Assembly (NCBI GenBank): GCA_017654935.2
Contig: CM065695.1
Coordinates: 37,233,188-37,297,187 of the forward strand
Reading direction: 5' to 3'
Length of the DNA stretch: 64,000 nt
Source of the DNA: Phymorhynchus buccinoides
Lineage: Eukaryota > Mollusca > Gastropoda > Neogastropoda > Raphitomidae
Part shown: positions 34,845 through 44,345 of the stretch, piece by piece
Numbering within the stretch: the stretch's first letter is position 1
How the letters are laid out: each line of letters opens with the position of its first letter
Program-made: the position numbers and the translations under genes
Notes under the pieces: generated by a model
Database searches by the model: none
What the model was told of the DNA's origin: nothing
The model's input: only the letters and a program-made list of their open reading frames with translations

Positions 34845-35100
34845 ACTAGATATCCTTAGTACCTATCGGAATCCGCATGCAAAATATGAGCGTCCTAGGT
34901 CCATGCGCTGAAACGTTATCGTGCCAGGTGTTCGGCAGCATTTTCAGATCCAGTGACCTTGACCTTTGACCTATGACCATTTTTGAACTTGGCCTAGATA
35001 TCCTTAGTACCTATCCGTATTCAAAATTTGAGCGTCCTAGGTACCTCCGTTCAAACGTTACTGTGGTAACATACATAGATAGATAGTCAGACACGTAGCC
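34845..35100 (-). mobile_element. Helitron-like repeat, locus 2 (two units)
   Basis: Two tandem units in reverse orientation, each with TTGACCTTTGACC-type half-sites or GATATCCTTAGTACCTATC, then TTTGAGCGTCCTAGGT and CAAACGTTA. The distal edge has AGATAGATAGTCAGAC, matching the 5' edge of the 45.4 kb array. The CTAG end is missing here. Confidence 0.6.
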
Positions 35101-35316
35101 GGGAACAAACATAAATCGCTGAAATAATGAACGAAAAGAACACAGTATGATTGATAGTTCAACAACTTTTTAACAGGCACAAAAAAGACAACTTTCCAAT
35201 GAACCAAACAGAACTCATGAAAATTATGTAAAAAAGACTAATGAACACAACTAATGAACCAAAAAGAACAAGCTTTTCAATGAACCAACAAACATGAGAT
35301 AGAAAAACTTTCCAAG

Positions 35317-35480
35317 TACAGTGGAACCTCCCTTATAAGACTCCCTCCCACATAAGACCTACTTCTCTGAGACATTGCCCTTCTTTGTAAGTATTAAAAT
35401 TACCTCCCTTATAAGACCCCTCCCTTAGAAGACCTCATTTTGGATGATTTTTGAAGGTCTTATAAGGGAGGTTCCACTGT
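35317..35480. mobile_element. Mariner-type MITE family J, copy 2
   Basis: CAGTGGAACCTCCCTTATAA to TATAAGGGAGGTTCCACTG, 161 bp, with TA on the left and TG on the right. Confidence 0.86.
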
Positions 35481-35979
35481 GTAATCCAACAAACTAACAA
35501 CAACAAAAACACACACACACTAAAACCAATACTTAAGTTACCGATCAAGAGAGCTCTCCGACGAAACACGGAAACATTCTGATAAAACAGATACATGAAA
35601 ACTGTACAATGAACCGTCAATAATGGAAACAAGAGAGCCCAGTTTTAATTAACAGTGCATAGCAGATTGTACGAGAAAACGTTTTAATAACAAACAACAA
35701 ACAACAGTGACAAAAAATCCTCCCAGTGAAAAAACAATAACGGGAAAACCTTACATGAACAACACTAGACACAACACACAAGTTTTCAAAATGAGCCACC
35801 TAAAAATAAAGAAAACTTTCCAATAAACAAATCACAAACAACACAACACACATAGAAAAACTTCAAAATGCTCCTTAACATTATAAACATATTTATACAC
35901 GAAATCTTCCAATAAGTTAATAACAGATAGCAAAGACTTAAAGAGTGAAATCTTTACAACAACAAAATAACAGATAAAG
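35481..35979. other. No recognised feature
   Basis: A-rich single-copy sequence within the Gs alpha transcription unit, downstream of exon 5. Confidence 0.5.
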
Positions 35980-36545
35980 AAGATTTTCACAAAACACAGG
36001 TAAAAACTGGTCGAAGGAAACAGTTACATCAAACAAATAACAGACAAAAGAGGATTTTCACAAAACGCGGTACACAGACAACTTACTACTAAGAAGATTT
36101 CACAAAACACAGGTAAAAACTGGTCGAAGGAAACAGTTAGATCAAACAAATAACAGACAAAAGAGGATTTTCACAAAACGCGGTACACAGACAACTTACT
36201 ACTAAGAAGATTTCACAAAACACAGGTAAAAACTGGTCGAAGGAAACAGTTACTTCAAACAAATAACAGACAAAAGAGGATTTTCACAAAACGCGGTACA
36301 CAGACAACTTACTACTAAGAAGATTTTCACAAAACACAGGTAAAAACTGGTTGAAGGAAACATTTACATCAAACAAATAACAGACAAAAGAGGATTTTCA
36401 CAAAACGCGGTACACAGACAACTTACTACTAAGAAGATTTTCACAAAACACAGGTAAAAACTGGTCGAAGGAAACATTTACATCAAACAAATAACAGACA
36501 AAAGAGGATTTTCACAAAATGCGGTACACAGACAACTTACTACTG
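35980..36545 (-). repeat. 113-bp minisatellite overlapping the Gs alpha exon 5 donor
   Basis: Five units with a 113-114 bp period; TAAAAACTGG begins at 36001, 36114, 36227, 36341 and 36455. On the minus strand each unit starts with AGTAGTAAGTTGTCTGTG, which contains the authentic exon 5 splice donor (GTAAGT at 36540-36535). Four further copies of that donor lie downstream in the intron at 36426-36421, 36312-36307, 36199-36194 and 36086-36081. Units are over 95 percent alike by eye, so the array is young. Confidence 0.95.
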
Positions 36546-36638
36546 AGCACAGTCTATCAGCTGGTATTCATTCGCCCTCTCAAAACAATGTTGAACTCCT
36601 TTGTCTTTCCACAAGATTTCCGTGTGTTCATAGAACTC
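36541..36638 (-). CDS. GNAS: Gs alpha exon 5 (helical domain)
   Basis: A 98-nt exon after TTTTCAG, ending before GTAAGT. It encodes [16 protein letters not shown] then [16 protein letters not shown] plus the first two bases of the next codon. This aligns with the conserved Gs alpha segment with [26 protein letters not shown], which lies in the helical domain. In vertebrate GNAS the equivalent is exon 6, with the same 5' boundary (start at EFYEH). The phase-2 end expects the following exon to begin with C or T to complete Tyr, then FLDK; no such exon was found at lower coordinates. The donor is the outermost copy of a 113-bp minisatellite, so four decoy donors follow it. Confidence 0.93.
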
Positions 36639-36696
36639 CTGAAAATGCAACATGAGTTGAAAATCAAGTTTTTGTTTGTTCAGGAAGTATCACATA

Positions 36697-36990
36697 AGCT
36701 GTTGTTGTTGTTGTTGTTGTCGCTCTCTGGCTTAAAGACTCCAGGGAGCATCCCAAAAGCCGAAGCAATTGAACACTTATGGTACAAATGCACCAGTTAG
36801 GGATGAGAACATTACGTGTGTGATCGTTTTTGATTACCCCACCACTTAGGCAGCCACACTCCGACTTCGGATGATTTTGGACTGATGATAACTGTTCTGA
36901 CCGCAGAACATAAACATCATTTTAATGTAGCCTTGGCATTCTAGCTTATGTCAATTGGTCTGACACAGCCTTAATGCCAAGGCGACATAA
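36697..36990 (-). mobile_element. SINE-like family E, copy 1 (minus)
   Basis: On the minus strand it runs from AAGGCTGTGTCAGACCAATT through GCCAAGGCTACAT to CTTTAAGCCAGAGAGCGAC and an (AAC)n tail (seen as GTTGTTGTTG at 36701-36720). Same family at 48515-48815, 52695-52800 and 53690-54145. No A or B box was recognised, so it could be the 3' part of a LINE rather than a true SINE. It lies in Gs alpha intron 4. Confidence 0.7.
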
Positions 36991-38283
36991 GCTGAGTGGT
37001 TTCTTTTACAATAATTTATCAATAAAAGAATTCAATGTGCAAAATTAAAGCATTTTCTTTAACAACATATTTCTTCATGGTTTATAAAATCAAACCTAAA
37101 AAGCAGAGGCTCGGGGTACGGGCCCGTATCTCACATTCTCCAGGCTACAGCGCTCAAACACGGGACGCATAAATTGTGCACAAATGTCTTTAAAAAATAC
37201 TAACATTAACTCTGACATGTTTTTAACCCTATCCCTAACCCTATTCCTTACCAATTTGCGTTAAATATATAAAATAAGAACATGCATTTGTCGACGAAAA
37301 ATTCAACTAGGAAGAGTTACTATCCCTGAGCATGGTCTGAGTGTTGCAAGAATGCCGTACCTCTAGCCACTGTGAAACTAAAACAACACAAGTTTTTGTT
37401 CCCTCGAAAAGTTGCCATCCATTTTTTTTTTTCATTGGAGTTTTAACATTCTCTTATTCTAATTCTAAATCTAATAAACACTCCCAAGCAAAAAATTAGT
37501 TCTGCTTTACAAAAATAAATAAATAAAATAAACTTTTTTTTTAAAAACCCACTAAACTTTGTTCATGGCATTACCAGGAATCAACCTTGAATAATTTGCA
37601 TTTCTTTGATTCTTCAGCAAATCATAGTCAATTCAGGCTATTTCAGCAACAGATCTATGAAAGTATGATTGATTATGACAGACACTAGACCTACCAAAAA
37701 AAAGGTAACAGGCGTAACATGAACTGATCTAGTAAAAGCGATCAGTGAACAACAAACACAAGTTTGCATGGGTGTAAAACTCCCCCAAATGAAAAAAACA
37801 CACCTGAAAGGTAAGGGTCCAGGGGCCACCCTGGCCCCAGCGGGGTCCGGAGCAGAACCAAGTTGGGGAGTTCAAGGGGACAACATCCATCAAAAAAGAC
37901 ACTGTTGCCCTCTTTTCTTCTCTTCTTTATTCCTGTTTGAATCCAATAAGCCTTGCCTAGTTGCATTTGAAAACAATATGGCGCCACTTGAGGGAGAGAG
38001 CACTTCAAGACTTAAGCGACCAAGTTTAAAACACCCCAAATCGCTGGTAGTTGAATGCTGCCCCCCCCCCCCCCCCCCCCCCCTTATTTTTAAAAGGAAG
38101 ATCTATCAGTTTCAGGTAAGATTACAAAAAGTGAAAAACACTGAAATCCTTGTGAAAAGGAAAAAGTTGCACCCATGCACTTGTATTACAATATTCAGGA
38201 TGTTGTTTTGTTTAATCATCCTTCTCTGGCAGCAAAAGAATTTAGACCAGGTTGGTTAGTAGCTACTACAAACAAGCACACAA
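36991..38283. other. Gs alpha intron 4 sequence, no further feature
   Basis: Non-coding between exons 4 and 5. A telomere-like patch (AACCCTATCCCTAACCC at 37225) and a C run at 38061-38082 are the only notable items. Confidence 0.55.
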
Positions 38284-38287
38284 TGCA

Positions 38288-38292
38288 GTGTG

Positions 38293-38343
<51 letters not shown>

Positions 38344-38433
38344 TGTGTGTGCTTGTATGTGTTTGTGTATGTGTATGTGAGAGAGAGAGTGAGTGTGTGA
38401 GTATGTGCATGCATGCATATGTGTGTGTTTGTA

Positions 38434-38465
<32 letters not shown>

Positions 38466-38482
38466 CGTGCATGTGTGTGTGT
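38288..38482. repeat. (TG)n mosaic beside exon 4
   Basis: TG repeats with CG, CATG and GAGAG interruptions end 8 bases before the exon 4 boundary. On the transcript they are a CA-rich tract directly after the 5' splice site. Confidence 0.95.
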
Positions 38483-38489
38483 GACTCAC

Positions 38490-38609
38490 CGTTGGGTAAT
38501 CAAAATCCTGCTGACTGGCAATGTCCTGAATGTAATCCACTCTGAACTGGTCATCAGGATTCTCTAGTGTTGCAGGCGGATTCAGAGTATTCATTGCTCC
38601 TGTTATTGT
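38490..38609 (-). CDS. GNAS: Gs alpha exon 4 (start of helical domain)
   Basis: A 120-nt, phase 0-0 exon between CACTGAACAG and GTGAGTCACAC. The 40 residues [20 protein letters not shown] and [20 protein letters not shown] match the segment that in Gs alpha follows the DAI/EAI helix. N-P-x-x-QFRVDYI is a strong Gs alpha signature, not seen in Gi, Gq or G12 families; [12 protein letters not shown] is close to what I recall of molluscan Gs alpha. It corresponds to vertebrate GNAS exon 5. A (CA)n tract lies 8 nt into the downstream intron, which in other genes can modulate donor use; that is inference here. Confidence 0.95.
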
Positions 38610-39163
38610 CTGTTCAGTGACAAAAAATGGTTTGAGAATCATGGTTTTAGCTAAATTTATATTACAATTGACTAATTAAAAGTAATACAGCACCAGTAAA
38701 TAAAAAAAAGATAAAAATCGACAAATAAACAACAAGTATTAACTATTAATTTATACAGCACACATTTCTATTTTCAAAATCAGGGAGTCAAAATCAATGC
38801 ACGAAACAAGTCTCTAGATTTTAAGAGGGTCATCTGAATATTTTAGGGGGTTTCTCTAATACTTGTAATAGTAATAGTAATAATGTTCTAACTTGATTAT
38901 TAAAAAGTATGCATGAGGTGAAATCTTGCTACGTTTAGTGATGCTATGGTCTGAAAAACATTACGTCAGATGGCACTTTTGAGCGTCATAGATGCATGCG
39001 CATTAACATTGCATACCATTACCACATATTTTCCACAAATATATTAAGTCTGTATAAGGATTTAAGCGACCTTTTGCATAATTTTTTAGGGGCCTCAGAT
39101 TTTAAGGGCCCCAAGTGGTTTTAACAAACAACCTCAACAAACAAATAAAAAATAGTGCACATT
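38610..39163. other. Gs alpha intron 3, proximal part
   Basis: Non-repetitive AT-rich intron with no feature. Confidence 0.55.
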
Positions 39164-39177
39164 ATATATATATATAT

Positions 39178-40868
39178 GACTCTGTGCCAAAAGGTGAGCA
39201 CGGAGAGGGTCAGGTACTTACATTCTCAATAAATTGTCACATAACCTTCTGACTGTTGTGCTTATGTTATAAACATACAGACAAATGTCTGAAAAGACAC
39301 TAGAGACAATATCAGCTTTATAAGATCAGTAGTTGTTTAGTTATGTGACAATGAATGTCAAATCAGCCCCAAAATCTGGTCTTCAAAAGTGGACATTGCA
39401 AATAGTCATGATTTCAACAAGTGCTAGAACACACAAACTCCAGTAAAATTACTTGAAATTTGGACAGGTTATGCAAAAGTACCTCATTAGTAAACGCTAA
39501 AGATTGTAACATTCAAAAATGAAAGTTCTGTTATTTATTAGGCTTAAACCAATGTTGATGACAAACATCATTTTTGATGTAATCATTCAACCAAAATCAA
39601 ACTTCCCAACAATTTTCACTTATGTAAATCCAAAATACATGAAAATGTCATGCTTTGTTGGAGCAGATATTACTTTATCATAGGAGTATAAAAGTTTTTT
39701 ACAAAATATATTATTTTAAATAATATTGTACTTTCTCTTAAAGGTTCTGACTTAGATGTAACACTTGACATCCGTCATACCTAAGCTATAATGCTCAATA
39801 AAATCCTCAAGATATATATTTTTAACTTGCTCTCTTTTATTTTACAATTAAACTGTCATATAAAGTTGACCTCTACCCTTATTTAACACCAGCATGTTCA
39901 TTTCTTTCTTCTGCACTAATCCAAATGTTCAATGTAATCATTTTACTGGACTTGATGTTCGTCATCAAGAAAATGTTAATTATCAAATTTAGCTGGTTTT
40001 ATTGGTCTAACCATCTAATAAACAAATAAACACCACTTCAGTGGGTTTAGTCATTCATTTAGAGCACTTTGCAGCCTTCATAGAAAGATAAATGAAAAAA
40101 TAGTGCTTAATGAAAATTATGAATGTAACTATGATGTTCGTCATACATGTCCTATGGTGTAAATAGTGAATTATGATAAATAATTAAACAGTTTTTGGAA
40201 AAAAAATTTATTCATGCAAGTTATTATTTTCTTTAAAGTATTCTGCTTACTGTAGTTGACAAAAATACAGTTATTCATAGACATTTTGGCCAGAAACTGG
40301 AAAATAAATTATGTAGGTAACTTTGATGTTTGTCATACATTTTTCACACATTGTGTAATAAAACAAAAACAATGACATGAATCAATTAATAGTTTGGTAG
40401 AAAATATTCAGTTAAGTTGTAATTGTTTTTTTTATGGCATCTTAAGTACTTAAAGACAGAATTAGTGTATTTGATGCAACTTTCAAATGTAAAGTGATGA
40501 CAAAGGTCATTTGTTACCGCAACAGACCCATAATAATCATCATACTAACAACAAATTTCAACAGGAAATGTCACAGACTAATAGCAAACAATGAAAACAA
40601 CTTAACACAACATGATTTGCTGGAGCTATGAGAAAATACTGTGACATAACACCATGGTTGTGATGTAATCATTGATGTTCGTCATCAGGTGGGGGACACC
40701 ACATTATCACTATTTTCTCAGAAATCGGTTGAAAAATTGTCCTGCCACTTAGCACATGTTTTGCCTCATTTATATCCTTTCTAAATATGCATGTATTTAA
40801 ATGGTATTAATAGTTTCATTTTTTACCCTCTATGTCCACTTTTCATGCCCACCTTTTGGCACAGAGTC
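39178..40868. mobile_element. 1.69-kb AT-rich element with GACTCTGTGCCAAAAGGTG ends
   Basis: Perfect 19-bp inverted ends GACTCTGTGCCAAAAGGTG (left) and CACCTTTTGGCACAGAGTC (right), both embedded in TATATA tracts, so a TA target is likely. The inside is strongly AT-rich, with no frame over 60 codons. The motif TGATGTTCGTCAT or its close variants recurs at about 39557 (inverted), 39769, 39952, 40134, 40327, 40495 (inverted-like) and 40674, spaced 170-210 bp, with weaker similarity between. That suggests a decayed tandem repeat inside the element. It sits in intron 3. Confidence 0.8.
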
Positions 40869-41150
40869 ATATATATATAGATTATTCATGTACTTGGCCA
40901 ATGCTAATCAGTTGATGTTCTCTTAGTACATTTATTGGTTCTCACTTAACCTTAACGACATACTTAGATTATCTCCAAAATGAAATGAGAATTTATTTTG
41001 TGATTTCTCAGCCCTCTAAATGACCATCAAAATCAGTTCATACATACATCTATGTATGTACCTTCTAGTACTTCTAGTTTCTGCTATCAGTTCATAGCTT
41101 TCGTTAAAAAACCTGACAAACCAACACTCTCAACAATGTGCGTGGGCACA

Positions 41151-41227
41151 CACACACACATAGTACACACACACATAGTACACACACACATGTACACCTC
41201 GTAAACAAAAAACATGTGTGGGTGAGT

Positions 41228-41262
<35 letters not shown>
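41151..41262. repeat. (CA)n microsatellite
   Basis: CA tracts with ACATAGTACACAC units repeated near 41160-41190. Confidence 0.93.
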
Positions 41263-41265
<3 letters not shown>

Positions 41266-41765
41266 AGTCTTAAAAGAGAGTAAACTGATACTGAAAAGGT
41301 CAAAATATCTGTTTGACATTGTCTATCAACATCCCCCTCCCATCGCCAAAGTCTAATGCCCTCTCCTATTAAAGCCCCCCCTTCTCCTTTCATTCCTCAC
41401 TCCCAGTCCCACCCCCCCCACACCACACAGATAAATAACTACCAGTAGTCAGATTAAAAAATCTTTAAGTTGTAGCAACTCCCCAGTTCACATATTTTGT
41501 TAATTTTTGCAACACAGTTAACGTGAAGGTGTAGTATTGAGGGCATGGTGACATGGAATGAATAAAATTAGTGAAAGAGAACTAACAAAGCCATGTCAAT
41601 AAAAAAAAATATCCTGCCCCCAATATCATGAATGCTGCTCAGTCCTTGCAATAATCAGCAAGTAATCATGTGTGCTTGCAAGTGTGCGTGTGAAGCCCTG
41701 TGTGCAAACGCATGCACAAGATCTTGCATACACATTAAAACCTGTCCCACTATTTAGTAGGAGTA
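41263..41765. other. Gs alpha intron 3, no feature
   Basis: C-rich patch at 41390-41430; otherwise plain intron. Confidence 0.5.
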
Positions 41766-42415
41766 CAGGGCTCCCCATAGCGCTGAAATCAGGCGTATTC
41801 ATGCCTTAAGCCTGGAAAATCATGCCTTTTAATTGCCAATCAGACATGAAGTTCACGTCTTAAATTTCTTGTTGAGTGGTGAAGTCACGCCCTTAAATCT
41901 CAACAAAGTGTGAAAGGATTGCTAATGCAAAAAATTGCGAAAGGTCGTGGCACTTTTCTTGGTAGTTAGTCTGCCGATACCTTCGTTCTCTGTGGTGAAA
42001 CAAAAGTCAAGTGTGAACTTCTCATTGACTAAGCTCGCTCATTCTAGCCAATCAGGAAGTTGTTTATAGATCGCAGTACTTAGCCTTCCAACAAGATAGC
42101 GATAAATGCGTGGCTGATATCAGGCGGTTTGAAAAGAAAATGCAAAGAAATGAACTGTCAAAGTCAAGGGGCGTCACAATTAACAGCAGAAAAATTGACA
42201 AGCACCGTAAAAAATGGCAGGAGTTCCAGTGGTTGGAATATGATCGGGAATCAAAGAACGTTTTGCTGTGTGTGTTGAAACGTAAACTTTGCAGTGTCGC
42301 GTTTCAAAGAAGCACAGGCGCACGCGTGTGTGTGTGTATGTGCGTGTGTGTGGAATGCACACTTGTCTGTGTGTGTGTGTGTGGAATGCACACTTGTCTC
42401 TGTGTGTGTGTGTGT

Positions 42416-42459
<44 letters not shown>

Positions 42460-42635
42460 GTGTGTGTGTGCGTGTGCGTGCATGTGTGTGTGAGTGTGTG
42501 CGTGCATGCTTCGAATGTGCACTTGTCTGTCTTATTTTGTCACTCCTTTAAAATTCTGACAAGTAGTGAAAGAACTTTAAATTCTTAAGTGGGAGTGAGC
42601 CGACTTCTTAAACTCGGGACAAATGGGGAGCCCTG
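41766..42635 (+). mobile_element. Relict DNA transposon with zinc-finger-like fragment (hAT-type)
   Basis: An 870-bp element with inverted ends CAGGGCTCCCCAT and ATGGGGAGCCCTG and imperfect 6-bp flanks GGAGTA (41760-41765) / GGAGTT (42636-42641). It is much longer than the MITEs with similar ends and carries a coding fragment at 42110-42320. A TG microsatellite has expanded at 42325-42510. It lies in Gs alpha intron 3. The ends differ from MITE family B after CAGGGCTCCC. Confidence 0.8.
42110..42326 (+). pseudogene. TTF/ZNF862-type zinc-finger N-terminal fragment of a transposase
   Basis: Codes for KKWQEFQWLEYDRESKNVLL then CVLKRKLCSVAFQRSTGAR. A W-x-E-F-x-W-L-x-Y-D block followed by C-x-x-C-x-x-x-C resembles the TTF-type zinc finger that precedes hAT-like transposases and domesticated relatives such as ZNF862. 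The second Cys of the expected C-x-x-C reads Lys, so the finger is damaged. No ATG opens this frame (the first codon of the stretch is GTG), and it runs into a TG microsatellite, so there is no functional protein. The family call rests on motif memory only. Confidence 0.5.
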
Positions 42636-42789
42636 GGAGTTGGCTGTGTTGTACCTTCTTCTTCCTGTCAATCGGCCAACTTCATCATGTCGAAGATAAT
42701 ACAGAAAGCTATCTGCAGTATCGACTCCAATGATTTTTTTTTCAAGTTATGGACTCACTCAGTCACTGCTACTCCTATCCCTTTCTCCA

Positions 42790-42875
42790 AGTCGGGATAG
42801 GGTTAGATAGGGATAGGGTTAGGATAGAACGCCCGGGAAATGGATCGGGTTAGGATAAGGGTTAGGGTTAGGAAT
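42790..42875. repeat. Degenerate TTAGGG-like repeats
   Basis: GGGATAGGGTTAGATAGGGA and GGATAAGGGTTAGGGTTAGG form two patches around a GGAAATGG spacer. Similar scraps are at 10.14, 28.15, 28.73 and 37.22 kb. Confidence 0.7.
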
Positions 42876-43422
42876 GAAAAAAGTCAAGACAAAATGGCTG
42901 CTTGCCGTTGCGGTTATCTAATGAAATTGCAAGTAGCTGCCGTCGATACTGCACTTAGCTTTATGTGAAGATAATTGCCAGTAAAATGGCAATGGCAGTT
43001 CCGGTAGAATGGATGGCACGAACTGACATAGCATGCATCCTGTGTGCTAATAGCAATCTAAATGAAGACTTTGGGTGTGGGGCAGGATAAACATCCCCAA
43101 TTGGAAGAAGAAAAAGAGCATCATGATACAGACCCCATCCCTTTCCCAAGCAAGGTAAAATGTTACTACTAAAGTTAGTACACATTTTCAATGAGAAGCT
43201 TGAGGATGGGGGCTAAACTGCACCTTTGTCCAAGATGCTTTCCTAGAAAAAATAAAAATCTCAGACTAACTCCAGATTTCCCTACAAGTGGGCCTACAAC
43301 CTAGGCCTAACATTGAAACCTCTTGCAGCCATGCTAGGTAACCAAATCCACTAAGGTCCGCCATCTTTGAAAGTTGGAAGAACCAAAAGGGGTGACAGGT
43401 TGTAATAAGTATGACTACTCAC

Positions 43423-43477
43423 CAAAATGGCGTCACGGATGTTCCTCTTTATATCGTCTACCTTCTGTTTTCTTTCC
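43423..43477 (-). CDS. GNAS: Gs alpha exon 3 (linker into the helical domain)
   Basis: A 55-nt exon between TACTTTGCAG and GTGAGTAGTC. Its first G completes a Glu codon begun in exon 2, and it encodes ERKQKVDDIKRNIRDAIL. The pattern K-x-x-DIK-x-N-I-x-x-AI is the Gs alpha linker helix. It matches vertebrate GNAS exon 4. The vertebrate alternative exon 3 (the 15-residue Gs alpha-long insert) has no counterpart seen between 43703 and 43477, so only a short-type isoform is visible. Confidence 0.93.
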
Positions 43478-43702
43478 CTGCAAAGTAAAATATCAAACAT
43501 TACAGTCGGTAAACAACCTGGGGAAAAAACAAATGTAAAAAACCGCAAAGCTGTTATAGCGCACTTTAGCCCCGCCTACCCCCGTTCCACAAATTGGACG
43601 CAGTCACGCATGCATAATACGGTCTCTCCGATTCCAACAGTGACTAGACAAGCATTTGGGTCCTATCAAAACAAACAAAGCAAAGGACTAAATGATACTC
43701 AC

Positions 43703-43775
43703 TCTGCGCCGAATCCATTAACGTGTAAAATCTTCATTTGTTTCACGATTGTCGACTTGCCAGATTCTCCAGCAC
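43703..43775 (-). CDS. GNAS: Gs alpha exon 2 (P-loop)
   Basis: A 73-nt exon after CTTTTGCCAG and before GTGAGTATC. With the last G of exon 1 it reads [20 protein letters not shown] then [14 protein letters not shown] (residues 43-51 of this protein) is the intact G-alpha P-loop that binds the GTP phosphates, with the Mg-coordinating Ser50. ILHVNGF is the Gs alpha form of the segment after the alpha-1 helix. The intron splits the first Gly codon of the P-loop, the same position as in vertebrate GNAS exon 1/2. All key residues are present, so the gene looks functional. Confidence 0.96.
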
Positions 43776-43900
43776 CTGGCAAAAGAACACAGAATAGCTC
43801 ATTAGGCGAACAATATGAATAATCTCTAGCCTAATGGCTGAGCTCAGAAATAGGTCTGAAGACATCTCAACAAAACATTCTTGGGTTCAGGATTACTTAC

Positions 43901-44027
43901 CAAGTAGTAAAAGGCGATGGGTTGCCCGATATAACTGTTTATCCTTTTGCAGTTGCTTCTCGATCCGTTTGTTTGCTTCTTTCCGCATTTTATCATCCTC
44001 ATCTTCTCTCTTTCGAAAGCACCCCAT
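43901..44027 (-). CDS. GNAS: Gs alpha exon 1 (start codon, N-terminal helix)
   Basis: G-protein alpha-s couples receptors to adenylyl cyclase at the plasma membrane. This exon encodes 42 residues beginning [10 protein letters not shown], with [18 protein letters not shown] in the N-terminal helix and THRLLLLG before the donor GTAAGT. Met-Gly-Cys is diagnostic: Cys3 is the palmitoylation site. An in-frame ATG 54 nt upstream (44081) would bury this motif, so the start at 44027 (context AGCATGG) is preferred. The N-terminal acidic stretch differs from vertebrate Gs alpha, as expected between phyla. The exon 1/2 intron is only about 125 bp, while intron 3 is about 4.8 kb. Confidence 0.96.
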
Positions 44028-44345
44028 GCTGTCCAGAATGGATGCTATTTTTGCCAGTTTGAAAGGATGAATCCACAACAAATCAAGAAAACCGTGTCCT
44101 CACATGTAAAGATTTGGCCTCTGCACAAACACAACCACGGCCAGGGCTAAAAGGCACTAAATGGCCGCCCTAGCACTGGATTGCCGCGGCTGCTCATGAA
44201 AGCGAACACTGTCCGTGCCGACATAGACACAGCACACATCAATTTGACAGCCCTGGGTGGGGTTATCGGCTGAGGCATGTTGGGAAATTTTCCACAATAT
44301 CGATACCCATGAAAGCATGACGTAATGCGCAATTTCGGGGGTGGG
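44028..44345 (-). promoter_or_regulatory. Probable 5'UTR and promoter of Gs alpha
   Basis: The 300 bp upstream of the start are richer in CpG than the surroundings (GGCCGCC, GCCGCGG, CGTGCCG). A CRE-like TGACGTAA is at 44318-44325. No TATA box or initiator was recognised, and the transcription start cannot be placed. The CRE-like site would be interesting in the gene for a cAMP-raising G protein, but a single 8-mer is weak evidence. Confidence 0.35.

Noticed and set aside
42110..42493. Host gene encoding a zinc-finger protein
   Set aside because: It lies between transposon ends inside a Gs alpha intron, lacks an ATG, has a broken Cys motif and runs into a TG microsatellite.
43478..43702. Counterpart of the vertebrate Gs alpha-long alternative exon
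   Set aside because: The 225-bp intron shows no acidic Gly/Glu/Ser-rich in-phase segment with AG and GT borders.
44028..44081. N-terminal extension of Gs alpha from the upstream in-frame ATG
   Set aside because: It would place 18 residues before Met-Gly-Cys and abolish the Cys3 palmitoylation context found in Gs alpha proteins.
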